Below, piece by piece: positions 1-8,556 of a DNA stretch of 64,000 nt. The stretch is from JADKAV01 sp963704075. GTDB lineage: Bacteria > Actinomycetota > Actinomycetes > S36-B12 > UBA10799. How positions within the stretch are numbered: the stretch's first letter is position 1; the number at the start of each line of letters is the position of its first letter. Where the stretch lies: positions 124,001 to 188,000 of the forward strand of contig CAVPGV010000020.1 of NCBI GenBank assembly GCA_963704075.1. Direction: 5' to 3'. Made by a program: the position numbers and the translations under genes. Below the pieces are notes generated by a model. It did not search any database, was not told the origin of the DNA, and was given only the letters and a program-made list of their open reading frames with translations.

Positions 1-1
1 T

Positions 2-346
2 GCCACGAGAGGCGAGGCCGCAACAGCCAGACCTCCGGATTGCGGGGAACCGAGATCAACGGCGGGTCGTCCGATCACCGTGCGGGTTGATGAGTTGGTT
101 GAGCAGACGGGGGTGCGTGCAGCATCCGGACGCTTGCGGTTCTCCGTGCCGAGTGCGGGATGCCAGCCGCCATTGCGCCTCATGGTGCTCGATGCGTCCG
201 GATCTGTCGTCCACCGCACCCGAGTGCACTCTGCGCTGGCCCGGACCCCGGTCAAACTGACGGGTTTCCCGCGCGGGGACGTCTTCCTGGTGTGCGCGTT
301 CGCAGATGACGAACTGATCTGGTCGGCGCCGGTTCAGGCTGGTTGA
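2..346 (+). CDS. Hypothetical protein, C-terminal part (cut by window start)
   Basis: The frame is open from the first bases of the window to a TGA at 344-346, so this is probably the 3' end of a gene that begins upstream. A GTG at 80 could start an 88-residue protein, but no ribosome-binding site precedes it. The last ~90 residues alternate hydrophobic and polar positions (for example LRLMVLDASG and GDVFLVCAFADDELIW), which suggests a beta-sandwich. I recognise no family. The long antiparallel frame at 56-1462 looks like a codon-bias shadow. Confidence 0.5.
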   Translation, partial: ATRGEAATARPPDCGEPRSTAGRPITVRVDELVEQTGVRAASGRLRFSVPSAGCQPPLRLMVLDASGSVVHRTRVHSALARTPVKLTGFPRGDVFLVCAFADDELIWSAPVQAG

Positions 347-393
347 TCCGGCTCGGCGGCGACGGTGTTGTACCCGCGGGGATGCTCCCTGCG

Positions 394-399
394 TAGGGT
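394..399 (+). promoter_or_regulatory. -10 box TAGGGT, leaderless start for gene at 407
   Basis: TAGGGT fits the actinobacterial TAnnnT -10 and ends 7 nt before the ATG at 407. Transcription would start at or next to the start codon. The same geometry recurs at several genes in this window. Confidence 0.4.
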
Positions 400-406
400 C
401 GACGCC

Positions 407-886
407 ATGGGCAACTTCGACGTGATCGCGGCCGCCACGCGGGACCGCCTCGACCCTGAGGTCTACCGGGAGGTGGGCTCGGTCGTGGGCTCCTACATCA
501 CCGACCCGGTAGGTCCGGTGTTCACCACGGCCCTCAAGGACGCACTGGCAGAACCGATGCACCCTTCCCAGGTACTCAACACCGCGATCGGTTTCGCCAA
601 CGCCGTGGCACTGGTCGCGCTCTCGGTGACCCAGGACGAGCAGGCCGCCGCTCGCGTCGTGCGGGACACATTGCGGCTGGGGAACCCCGTGGAGGACCCC
701 GCCGCGGAGATCCTGATCCTGCGGATACTCGAACCCATCCAGAACGTCCCCGATGAACTGACGGGCCAGACGCTCGTCGCGATCGCACACTATGGCGACA
801 TGGGGATACGGCTGACCGACCAACTCAACATCGCGCGGCAGACCCTGTCGGCCGCCGTGTCGGCTGCCGCGGCCCGGGTCAGGTGA
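407..886 (+). CDS. Conserved hypothetical helical protein
   Basis: A 159-residue soluble protein with no signal peptide or membrane segment. The frame could begin at 365, but the ATG at 407 is preferred because a TAGGGT -10 box lies 7 nt before it. The sequence is rich in Ala, Val and Leu and reads as consecutive amphipathic helices, with a 'DRLDPEVYREVGSVVGSYI' stretch near the N-terminus. I do not recognise the family. It stands alone between the partial upstream gene and pta. Confidence 0.6.
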   Translation: MGNFDVIAAATRDRLDPEVYREVGSVVGSYITDPVGPVFTTALKDALAEPMHPSQVLNTAIGFANAVALVALSVTQDEQAAARVVRDTLRLGNPVEDPAAEILILRILEPIQNVPDELTGQTLVAIAHYGDMGIRLTDQLNIARQTLSAAVSAAAARVR

Positions 887-1030
887 CCGGGTTCGTCCCA
901 TCGCACTCATGCGACAGTCGGACTGTCGGTGCGCGATCTCGGATCGGCCGGGCCGCCCACAACACTGGGCAACGGCGCATTGGCGACGCCCTCTCCTGCA
1001 ATCCTGGGACCACATCCATAGGCTCGAGGA

Positions 1031-3112
1031 GTGGCCAAAGCCGTATATGTGACATCGATGGAAGCCGCCAGCGGGAAGTCCATGATCTCGCTGGGTCTGA
1101 TGGAGGCCTTCAGCCGCCACTCTTCGCGAGTCGGATACTTCCGGCCGGTCGTAGCCAGCCGTCAGGACGATGACAACACGATCGAACTGATCCGGCGCCG
1201 ATACGACCTGGCGCAGAGCTACGAGCAGTCGTTCGGGATCACGACGGCGCGGACCCGCGGCGTGGGGTCGCTGCGCGACGCCGACGGCCTCATCTCCGAG
1301 ATCATGGGCAAGTTCGACAGCCTGGCCGCGGAATGCGACGTCGTGCTCGTCGAAGGCACCGACTACACCGGCGCCAGCGCCGCCTTCGAGTTCGAACTCA
1401 ACGTCACCATGGCCCTGAACCTGGCAGCACCGGTGCTCATGGTGCTCAGCGCCCATCACCATCAGCCGGACCAGGTCCGCGGAGCGTTGAACGCCGCCCG
1501 GCAGTCACTGCGCCGCCATGAGGTGAACCTGCTGGGCATCGTGGTGAACCGCGTCGAGAAGCACCACATGTCGACGATCTCCAAGTCGCTGACCGACCTC
1601 AGCGAACCGGTGTGGGTGGTCCCGGAGGAGCGCACCCTGCAGCTGCCCTCACTGCACCAGATCTCCGACGACTTGCAGGCCACCATCCTGCTCGGTGGCC
1701 CGGACTCCCTGGATCGCGAGGTGACCGGCGTGCGGGTCGCGGCGATGACCCTGCCGAACCTGCTCGACCGCCTGCAGGACGGCGTGTTGCTGGTCACCCC
1801 AGGGGATCGCTCGGACATCCTGCTCGCTGCGGTGACCGCACGTTTCAGCGACAAGATCCCGAGCATCAGCGGCGTGGTGGTGACCGGCGGCGTGGAACCC
1901 GACCCGCGCATCCTGTCGTTCGCCCGCGGCCTGGAGTCGGCGGTCACCCCGTTGCTGCTGACGAGCAGCGACACGTTCGAGACCGCCAACCAGATCGCGA
2001 ACCTGACTCCCCAGATCCGCTACGGGGACAACCGGCGCATCGCAGTGGCCCTGGGCGTCTTCGAGTCGGTGATCGACACCTCCGCGCTACTGGAACGCAT
2101 CGAGATCGCCGACACCGCGGTCACCACCCCCCTGATGTTCGAGAACCGATTGGCGCGCTCGGCGCGGCAGGACCGGCGGCGGATCGTCGTTCCCGAGGGC
2201 GACGACGACCGGATCCTGCGTGCCGCCGACCAACTCCTGCGCCGCTCGATCTGCGATCTCACCATTCTGGGTTCGCCCGAAGCGATCTCCGACCGCGCGC
2301 GGTCGATGGGGTTGGACATCAGCGAGGCCACGCTCATCCACCCGGAACACTCCGAACTGCGCGACGAGATGGCGGGTCTGTTGTGCTCATTGCGCGAGCA
2401 CAAGGGCATGAGCATGGACATCGCCCACGACGCGGTCACCGACGTGACCATCTTCGGGACGTTGTTGGTGAAGGCCGGCCTGGCCGACGGAATGGTCAGC
2501 GGCGCTGTCCACACGACCGCCGACACCGTCCGGCCCGCGCTACAGCTCATCCGCACCAATCCCGGGGTCTCGGTGGTCTCCAGCGTGTTCTTCATGTGTC
2601 TGGCCGACCGGGTGCTCGTCTATGGCGACTGCGCGGTGAACCCGGCGCCCAACCCTGAACAACTCGCCGACATCGCCATCTCCTCCGCAGAGACCGCGGC
2701 CGCCTTCGGCGTCGAGCCACTGGTGGCGATGCTCAGCTACTCGACGGGCAGCTCGGGGGCCGGCGGTGACGTCGAGAAGGTCCGGCTGGCCACCGAGATC
2801 GTGCAGAATCGCCGACCCGATCTTCCCGTGGAAGGTCCCATTCAGTACGACGCCGCAGTGGACCCGGGGGTCGCCGCCAGCAAACTGCCTGGATCGCTGG
2901 TCGCAGGACGTGCCAGCGTGCTCATCTTCCCGGACCTGAATACCGGCAACAACACCTACAAGGCGGTGCAGAGGTCGGCCGGGGCGGTGGCGATCGGACC
3001 GGTTCTGCAGGGGTTGCGCAAGCCGGTCAACGACCTGTCACGCGGATGTACCGTCAAGGACATCGTGAACACCATCACCATCACCGCCATCCAGGCCCAG
3101 GAGGGCCGATGA
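1031..3112 (+). CDS. pta: Phosphate acetyltransferase (long, three-domain)
   Basis: Interconverts acetyl-CoA plus phosphate and acetyl phosphate plus CoA in the cytosol. The 693-residue length matches the long Pta class. The N-terminal third is a BioD-like P-loop domain (AASGKS, residues 12-17), followed by a DRTGG-type regulatory domain and a C-terminal catalytic domain starting at 'VVPEGDDDRILRAA'. The GTG at 1031 is the only usable start, since an in-frame TAG lies at 1019-1021 and the conserved AKAVYVTS N-terminus starts directly after it. The stop overlaps the ackA start in ATGA, so the two genes are translationally coupled as the Pta-AckA pathway for acetate excretion or uptake. Confidence 0.97.
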   Translation: MAKAVYVTSMEAASGKSMISLGLMEAFSRHSSRVGYFRPVVASRQDDDNTIELIRRRYDLAQSYEQSFGITTARTRGVGSLRDADGLISEIMGKFDSLAAECDVVLVEGTDYTGASAAFEFELNVTMALNLAAPVLMVLSAHHHQPDQVRGALNAARQSLRRHEVNLLGIVVNRVEKHHMSTISKSLTDLSEPVWVVPEERTLQLPSLHQISDDLQATILLGGPDSLDREVTGVRVAAMTLPNLLDRLQDGVLLVTPGDRSDILLAAVTARFSDKIPSISGVVVTGGVEPDPRILSFARGLESAVTPLLLTSSDTFETANQIANLTPQIRYGDNRRIAVALGVFESVIDTSALLERIEIADTAVTTPLMFENRLARSARQDRRRIVVPEGDDDRILRAADQLLRRSICDLTILGSPEAISDRARSMGLDISEATLIHPEHSELRDEMAGLLCSLREHKGMSMDIAHDAVTDVTIFGTLLVKAGLADGMVSGAVHTTADTVRPALQLIRTNPGVSVVSSVFFMCLADRVLVYGDCAVNPAPNPEQLADIAISSAETAAAFGVEPLVAMLSYSTGSSGAGGDVEKVRLATEIVQNRRPDLPVEGPIQYDAAVDPGVAASKLPGSLVAGRASVLIFPDLNTGNNTYKAVQRSAGAVAIGPVLQGLRKPVNDLSRGCTVKDIVNTITITAIQAQEGR

Positions 3113-4296
3113 CCCAGATCCTCGTGCTCAACTCCGGGTCGTCGAGCATCAAGTACGAGTTGATCGACATGGCGGGGCCGCAGACACGGGCCGCCGGGTT
3201 GATCGAACGTATCGGGGAACCGATATCGGCACTCACCCACGAGGCGCAGGGTCGCCGCGTACGGATCGAGCGCCCGATGCCCGATCATCGGGAGGGTCTG
3301 ACAGCGATGGTCGAGGCCTTCGAGCAGACGGTGCCGGTCCGGGCCGGTGCGTTGACCGCCGTCGGTCATCGGGTCGTGCACGGCGGTGACCGTTTCGCGC
3401 AACCCGCGGTGATCGACGACGCCGTTCTCGACGCCATCCGGGATTGCATCCCGTTGGCTCCACTGCACAACCCGGCCAACCTGCTGGGTATCGACGTCGC
3501 CATGCAGGCCTATCCCGACGTGCCACATGTGGCGGTCTTCGACACCGCATTCCACCAGACGATGCCCGAGTCGTCCTACCGGTACGCGATCGACCGCGGC
3601 ACCGCCGACGCCCACCGCATCCGCCGCTACGGCTTCCACGGCACGTCGCACGCGTACGTCAGTCGCGCTGCCGCAGCCTTCCTCGGTCGTGGCGTGACAG
3701 AGACCAACACGATCACTTTGCACTTGGGCAACGGCGCCTCGGCCTGCGCGGTTCGCGGCGGGTTGAGCATCGACACCTCGATGGGCCTGACACCGCTGGC
3801 CGGGCTGGTCATGGGCACCCGGTCCGGTGACATCGACCCGGGGGCTTTGATCCACCTGCTGAACATGGGGATGGACCTCGGTGACCTCGACACCCTGCTC
3901 AACCGGCAGTCTGGGCTGAAGGGCATGTGCGGGCAGAACGACCTGCGCGAGGTGCACGCGGCCAGCGCCCGGGGCGATCGGGCAGCCACTTCCGCGCTGG
4001 ACGTCTACGTCCACTCGGTCCGGCACTACCTCGGGGCCTATCTGGTCGAGTTGGGGGCACTGGACGCGATCGTGTTCACCGCCGGCGTGGGCGAGAACGA
4101 TCCTGTCGTCCGCGCCAGCGTGTGCACCGGACTCGAGCCGCTGGGCATCGCCATCGACGCTGCCCGCAATGAGGCCGCGCGGGGACCCGGCGAACCTGTG
4201 GACATCGCCACCGCCTCGTCCCGGGTGCGGATCCTGGTCGTGCCGACCAACGAGGAGCTCGAGATCGCCACCCAGACCCTCGAGGCCATCGGCTGA
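3109..4296 (+). CDS. ackA: Acetate kinase
   Basis: Transfers phosphate between acetate/ATP and acetyl phosphate/ADP, the second step of the Pta-AckA pathway. At 395 residues it is normal family length. It carries the N-terminal phosphate-binding LVLNSGSSSIKY, the GFHGTSHAYV block with the likely catalytic His177, LHLGNGAS, the DTSMGLTPLAG segment and the adenosine-binding VFTAGVGEN. A longer frame runs from 3046, but the ATG at 3109, which overlaps the pta stop, aligns with the family N-terminus. Confidence 0.97.
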   Translation: MTQILVLNSGSSSIKYELIDMAGPQTRAAGLIERIGEPISALTHEAQGRRVRIERPMPDHREGLTAMVEAFEQTVPVRAGALTAVGHRVVHGGDRFAQPAVIDDAVLDAIRDCIPLAPLHNPANLLGIDVAMQAYPDVPHVAVFDTAFHQTMPESSYRYAIDRGTADAHRIRRYGFHGTSHAYVSRAAAAFLGRGVTETNTITLHLGNGASACAVRGGLSIDTSMGLTPLAGLVMGTRSGDIDPGALIHLLNMGMDLGDLDTLLNRQSGLKGMCGQNDLREVHAASARGDRAATSALDVYVHSVRHYLGAYLVELGALDAIVFTAGVGENDPVVRASVCTGLEPLGIAIDAARNEAARGPGEPVDIATASSRVRILVVPTNEELEIATQTLEAIG

Positions 4297-4443
4297 ACGC
4301 TCGGCCGGGCCTGAGGGGACGTCGGTCGGGCTGCCGCGGCTGTGTGACGCATTTCCCTGTGACCAGCCTCCCGGCAGGCATCGAGACGCGGGGCGACGGC
4401 GTGGCGTCCGGAATTTGTCACACCCTGCGTTCATGCTCGTGTC

Positions 4444-4653
4444 ATGAGCACCAACGATGTGAATTGCCAGCAGGCCGAGGCGTTCGACGGGCGTCTGTGG
4501 GTCATCCAGCGGCTGCTTCGGGGAGGCGACGTGGAACGCGCCCGCGTGGAGACTGCGCTGTTGCTCGCCGACTCGGAGATCGCCTCCCATGACTGGGTCG
4601 CCGATCAGCTCCAGGTCCTGTGGGCCGAGCAGGAGACGCGCCGAACAGCCTGA
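4444..4653 (+). CDS. Small hypothetical protein (69 aa)
   Basis: A 69-residue acidic, helix-rich soluble protein starting MSTNDVNCQQAEAF. It has no signal peptide or membrane segment and belongs to no family I recognise. It lies between ackA and a convergent phosphatase gene; the stop codons are about 25 bp apart. Coding is supported mainly by its clean start and normal amino-acid composition, since no strong ribosome-binding site precedes it. Confidence 0.5.
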   Translation: MSTNDVNCQQAEAFDGRLWVIQRLLRGGDVERARVETALLLADSEIASHDWVADQLQVLWAEQETRRTA

Positions 4654-4678
4654 GGGCTGGTCCGTACTCCGGCGGGAA

Positions 4679-5488
4679 TCATTCAGCGGCGGGTTCGGTG
4701 AGCCGCCGGACGAGTTGACTGCGCTGCGCATCACCGATCCCCAGCAGGTCGAGATAGGCGTCGAGACCACCGAGACGCTCCACGCGTTCGAGTGCCGTGG
4801 CGAGGTAGTCCTCATGGACCCCCATCACCGGCAACAACAGCGAGGGATCGATGCCCTGCTCACCCACCGACGCGAACAGCCCCTCCAGAACCGGCAACAA
4901 CTGATCGTTGGTGGTCAAGTAGTCGGTCATCACGTCGTCCAGGTCCACCCCCACGGCAAGCAGCACGAGAGCGACCGCCCATCCGGTCCGATCCTTGCCA
5001 TTCGTGCAGTGCACCAGAACCGGACCGTCCCCCGACGCGAGGCCGGCCAGCCAGCGCCCGTAGGACTCGCGGGCACTGGGCAGGTCGACCATCGCCAGGT
5101 AGGCCTCGTGCATCAGTGCCGCCGCGGTGCCGTCCCGCAGCACCGCTTCGAACGCCCGGGGATCGGCGAAGACGTCGTCGACGCCCACTGCGGAGGCCAT
5201 CGCGAAGTCCCGCAGGACGTCGAGCCAGACATACGTATCGGTGACCCGGACATCGGGGGCCCGCTCCACTTCGCCGGCTGTGCGCAGATCGACCACCATC
5301 GCCAGATTCAGCGCCTCCAGGACCGGTAGATCGTCGTCGTCCAGACTCGCCAGTTGTGTCGACCGGAACAAGACGCTGCTCCGCACCACGGACCCCTGCC
5401 CCGCCGGTGCGCCTCCCACTTCCCGCAGATTCGGGACGCTCGGGACGTCGATGCGGCGGGGGGTCCATCCGGTGGAGTGTTCAATCAC
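4679..5488 (-). CDS. Tyrosine/serine protein phosphatase (Y_phosphatase3 type)
   Basis: A 269-residue cysteine phosphatase. The P-loop HCTNGKDRT has its nucleophile Cys at residue 161, and the preceding 'NLREVGG' and 'LFRSTQL' blocks are typical of bacterial Y_phosphatase3/PtpB-like enzymes. Such enzymes dephosphorylate phosphotyrosine or phosphoserine proteins and sometimes phosphoinositides; the substrate here cannot be inferred. The start is a GTG. It is the last gene of a minus-strand run after dabBA and fabI. Confidence 0.88.
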   Translation of the reverse strand: MIEHSTGWTPRRIDVPSVPNLREVGGAPAGQGSVVRSSVLFRSTQLASLDDDDLPVLEALNLAMVVDLRTAGEVERAPDVRVTDTYVWLDVLRDFAMASAVGVDDVFADPRAFEAVLRDGTAAALMHEAYLAMVDLPSARESYGRWLAGLASGDGPVLVHCTNGKDRTGWAVALVLLAVGVDLDDVMTDYLTTNDQLLPVLEGLFASVGEQGIDPSLLLPVMGVHEDYLATALERVERLGGLDAYLDLLGIGDAQRSQLVRRLTEPAAE

Positions 5489-5548
5489 CCGACCATGCTG
5501 GCACGCGCCTCACCCCGGCGCCGGATGGCCAGCCCTGCCGCCCGTCCG

Positions 5549-6361
5549 TCAGTTCTGGCCCGCTGCGGTACCGGCGGTCTGGGTCATGCCGGCCCGGACT
5601 CCGGGGGCCGCAAGAGCGTGGTAGCCGCCGTCGACGTGCAGCACCTCACCGGAGATGGCCCGGCCCATGTCCGACAGCAGGAAACAGACCGCGTCGGCCA
5701 CGGGCCCCGGGTCTGTGGCGTCCCAGCCCAGCGGCGCCGCCTCATAGGCGTCGAGCAGGCTCTGGAAGTCGGGGATACCACCGGCCGCCCGGGTGTGCAG
5801 CGGTCCGGCAGCAACCAGGTTCGCCCGCACCCCAGAGGGCCCGAGATCGCGGGCCACGTAGCGCATCGTCGCCTGCAAAGCGACCTTGCACACCCCCATC
5901 CAGTTGTAGACGGGCCAGGCGCGCCCATCGGCGTCGAAGTCCAGTCCGACCAACGACGCACCCTCCGGCCCGGCACATTGCTGCAGCACACCGGCAAGCC
6001 GGGCGTATGACGTGGTGGACGTTCGGAAGGCCAGTTCGATCGCGTCATCGTCCGCGGACAGGAAGTCGCCGGCCAACGCGCCACGCGGCGCGAAGGCGAT
6101 GGCGTGCAACGCCCCGTCCAACCTCCGGCCGCCGAGAGCATCGACCAGCTCCGGGAAATCGCCGCTTCTGCTGGCGTCCAAGGTCAGGACCTCGGGCATC
6201 CGAGGCAGCGCCGCAGCCGCCGTCACGGTGAGTTCGCGCACCCGATCGAAGGTCGTCAGGATGACCTCCGCGTTGTGCAGTTGCGCCCGTTCGGCCACCG
6301 CCCACGCGATGGAGTCGGTCGTGACGACCCCGGTGATCAACAGTCTCTTCCCGGTCAGCAT
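5549..6361 (-). CDS. fabI: Enoyl-[acyl-carrier-protein] reductase (NADH), InhA/FabI family
   Basis: Reduces the trans-2-enoyl-ACP double bond in the last step of each FAS-II elongation cycle. The 270-residue short-chain dehydrogenase fold has the 'GKRLLITGVVTTDSIA' nucleotide-binding start and the YNWMGVCK signature with catalytic Tyr152 and Lys159, close to InhA (Tyr158, Lys165). The frame continues upstream to 6505, but the ATG at 6361 begins at the conserved N-terminus. It starts 5 nt after the dabA stop, with a GGGAGG element inside the end of dabA, so the two genes are probably cotranscribed. Confidence 0.92.
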   Translation of the reverse strand: MLTGKRLLITGVVTTDSIAWAVAERAQLHNAEVILTTFDRVRELTVTAAAALPRMPEVLTLDASRSGDFPELVDALGGRRLDGALHAIAFAPRGALAGDFLSADDDAIELAFRTSTTSYARLAGVLQQCAGPEGASLVGLDFDADGRAWPVYNWMGVCKVALQATMRYVARDLGPSGVRANLVAAGPLHTRAAGGIPDFQSLLDAYEAAPLGWDATDPGPVADAVCFLLSDMGRAISGEVLHVDGGYHALAAPGVRAGMTQTAGTAAGQN

Positions 6362-6366
6362 CGTTG

Positions 6367-8556
6367 TCAGCCCTCCCTGCTCATGACGCCGTCGATGTGG
6401 GTGATCTGGTCGGCGCTCTCGCCCAACCAGTCGCGCCACTGCATGTCGGTTCCCAGCGCGAAGGCACTGCCGGTTGCGGGGTCGATGGCCGCCAGTGCGA
6501 TCCACTCGTTGGCGACCAGCGCCGCCACCTGGGGATGGCTGTCGAGGACTCCCAGGATGTCGTCCGGGTCGGCGTAGACCACCACCTGCAGCCTCAACGG
6601 TTCGTGCATCAGAGTCGCGGCCTCACCCGGTTGACTGCGATAGACGCCCTGCCAGGGCAGTCCGACCCGCAGGTCCCCGCCGGCCCCGCTGAACACGCCG
6701 AAGTCACCGACAACGTTGTGGGTGGTCTTGTCACCGGCCCCGAAGCGCTGCGGGTCGACGGTCGCGAAGTAGTACTGGTTGTTGATCCACTGCGTCACCA
6801 CCATCGGTGCGGTCAAGAGCAGTTCGAGCGTCGACCCGTCGACGTCAAGACCTGGTTCGTAGGAGTGCAGGAACACCCGCCCGCGCAGGTTCAAGCCTTT
6901 GGTCATGGACCGCGGGCCGATGACGAAGGCTGCGTTCCCAGCCAGGCCCCACTCCGGCTGCGGCTCGGCCCAGTCGGCGGAGCGCCGGTCGGCTGCCACG
7001 GGGTCGGTCCCGCGCACGCCCGGCAACTCGGCCATGCGCTCCTGCAGGCAACCCGTCTGCGCGACCGCAAGCTGCGCCTGCAGTTCCGCCACCTGCGTGC
7101 GATGCGACGCCGGCACATCCGCCGCGTCGATGGTGACCGCGTCGGTGGTGGTGTTGTGCCAGGCGGGAACCGCCGCCGTCGTGTCCGGGACGACGATGCC
7201 GTGCACCTCCGCGAGCTGGCGGCGGACCCGCGGGTCGTTGACGACCGCAGCCATGACACGTGCATTGACGTGCCCGCCGTTGCCGCCACACGCCCCGCAG
7301 TCGTAGGCGGCGGCGAACGCGTTGTTCTCCACCTGCGCCGCGTGGCCGGTGATCAGGATGACCGGTGCGAACGTTTCGACGATGCCCAAGGCCCGCAGCA
7401 TGCCGGCTGCCGCGGTGGTCCGTTGTTCAACGCTCATCCCCCATTGGAGGTCGTCGTCGAGACCTGCGATCTGGCGCTGGCCGATGTGCAGCTCTCCGCG
7501 ACGGCTCGGCTGAACACGGTCGCGCCAGCGACCCCAGGTCCTGGGCACAGCGGTCTGCGCGAGAGCGTCCAGGCCTGCCAGCACCCCGAGCCCCTCGGCG
7601 ACCGCGAAGGCACTGGCCGGGCGCGCGGTGGAGGTCACCAGGCCACCGCGCATGGCCTGCACGGCTCCATCGCGACCCACCGGGACCTGGTCGTTCTCAG
7701 TGATCAGAAAGGACGGCTTGAGCAGAACCGGGCACTGGTCGCTGCCGGCGCCACTGGCCGTCTCATGCCGGATGGCGACACCGAAGAAGCCGGCGAAACC
7801 GTGGGTCTCATAGGAGCCGAGTGCCTCGAGGTGGCGCCGGAAACGCTCCGAGCGCACATCGATGCACATGATCACCTGCGCGTCCGGCATGGTGTGAGCG
7901 ACGGGCTGGGCGGCGCGCACGGAGACCCGGTCGATCAGGCGATTGCGGTAACGCTGCTCCCACGCCCGCTGCCAGATCGTCAACCGAGTCGGCTCGGACA
8001 GGGCCCGCGCGAGAGCCAGCGCCTCCCGGGTATCGGCGGGGTCCAAGAGGTCGACGATCGGGGCCACCTCGGCGATCGCGGCGTCCCGGTCCGAGACCCG
8101 CACGACAGGCGCCCAGACATGGGTCCCGACGGCGGCGCTCGCGAAGACGTCGAAAGTCGCACGGATCGCCAGTAGATCCGCCAGTAGGCGCTGGTCGCGC
8201 TGCTTGAGGTGCGCCGCCCAGCCCGGATCCCGGGCCAGCAGGCGCGACAAGTAGCCGACCTGTTGTGCCGGCGGCACCACCGTGTGCAGCAGGGCTGAGA
8301 CCGCCGCGGTGGGCTCATCGGGCAATGCGCGCACCGCCTTGCTCAACCCGCGCAGACCGAGGTCCTGCACCTGGCTGCGGAAACCCGCCCACAGCTGTCC
8401 GGCTCCCGGCAGATCGGCATTGGCCAGGGACGTCCACGCGTTGGCCAGACCCGACACTTCGTCCGCGATCCCGGCCTGCTCGCCCAGGGTGTGCGGTGTC
8501 GCACCGCTGCGGGGCAGGGCCCGGGCGAGTTCCTCGTCGCTGAGCCCATCGAGCAA
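6367..8556 (-). CDS. dabA: DabA-type inorganic carbon transporter subunit (DUF2309), main part
   Basis: The DabA subunit of the DabAB energy-coupled CO2/bicarbonate accumulator, a beta-carbonic-anhydrase-like zinc protein on the inner face of the membrane. The four expected zinc-site residues are visible: Cys231 and Asp233 in MCIDVRSE, His405 in GHAAQ, and Cys420 in DCGACGG. The 15-residue His-to-Cys spacing matches characterised DabA. This frame lacks the DabA N-terminus and its TTG start at 8556 is not natural. The missing ~100 residues are in the adjoining frame, at the end of the DabB reading frame. Removing one base from the G4 run at 8588-8591 joins the two into a single 1292-residue protein. 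Confidence 0.88.
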   Translation of the reverse strand: MLDGLSDEELARALPRSGATPHTLGEQAGIADEVSGLANAWTSLANADLPGAGQLWAGFRSQVQDLGLRGLSKAVRALPDEPTAAVSALLHTVVPPAQQVGYLSRLLARDPGWAAHLKQRDQRLLADLLAIRATFDVFASAAVGTHVWAPVVRVSDRDAAIAEVAPIVDLLDPADTREALALARALSEPTRLTIWQRAWEQRYRNRLIDRVSVRAAQPVAHTMPDAQVIMCIDVRSERFRRHLEALGSYETHGFAGFFGVAIRHETASGAGSDQCPVLLKPSFLITENDQVPVGRDGAVQAMRGGLVTSTARPASAFAVAEGLGVLAGLDALAQTAVPRTWGRWRDRVQPSRRGELHIGQRQIAGLDDDLQWGMSVEQRTTAAAGMLRALGIVETFAPVILITGHAAQVENNAFAAAYDCGACGGNGGHVNARVMAAVVNDPRVRRQLAEVHGIVVPDTTAAVPAWHNTTTDAVTIDAADVPASHRTQVAELQAQLAVAQTGCLQERMAELPGVRGTDPVAADRRSADWAEPQPEWGLAGNAAFVIGPRSMTKGLNLRGRVFLHSYEPGLDVDGSTLELLLTAPMVVTQWINNQYYFATVDPQRFGAGDKTTHNVVGDFGVFSGAGGDLRVGLPWQGVYRSQPGEAATLMHEPLRLQVVVYADPDDILGVLDSHPQVAALVANEWIALAAIDPATGSAFALGTDMQWRDWLGESADQITHIDGVMSREG

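Noticed and set aside
56..1462. Long minus-strand frame of 468 codons
   Set aside because: It lies antiparallel to several plausible plus-strand genes, has Arg/His/Gly-rich composition and no recognisable domain; typical GC-bias shadow.
2956..4815. Minus-strand frame of 619 codons over ackA
   Set aside because: Antisense to a clearly intact ackA; composition is not protein-like.
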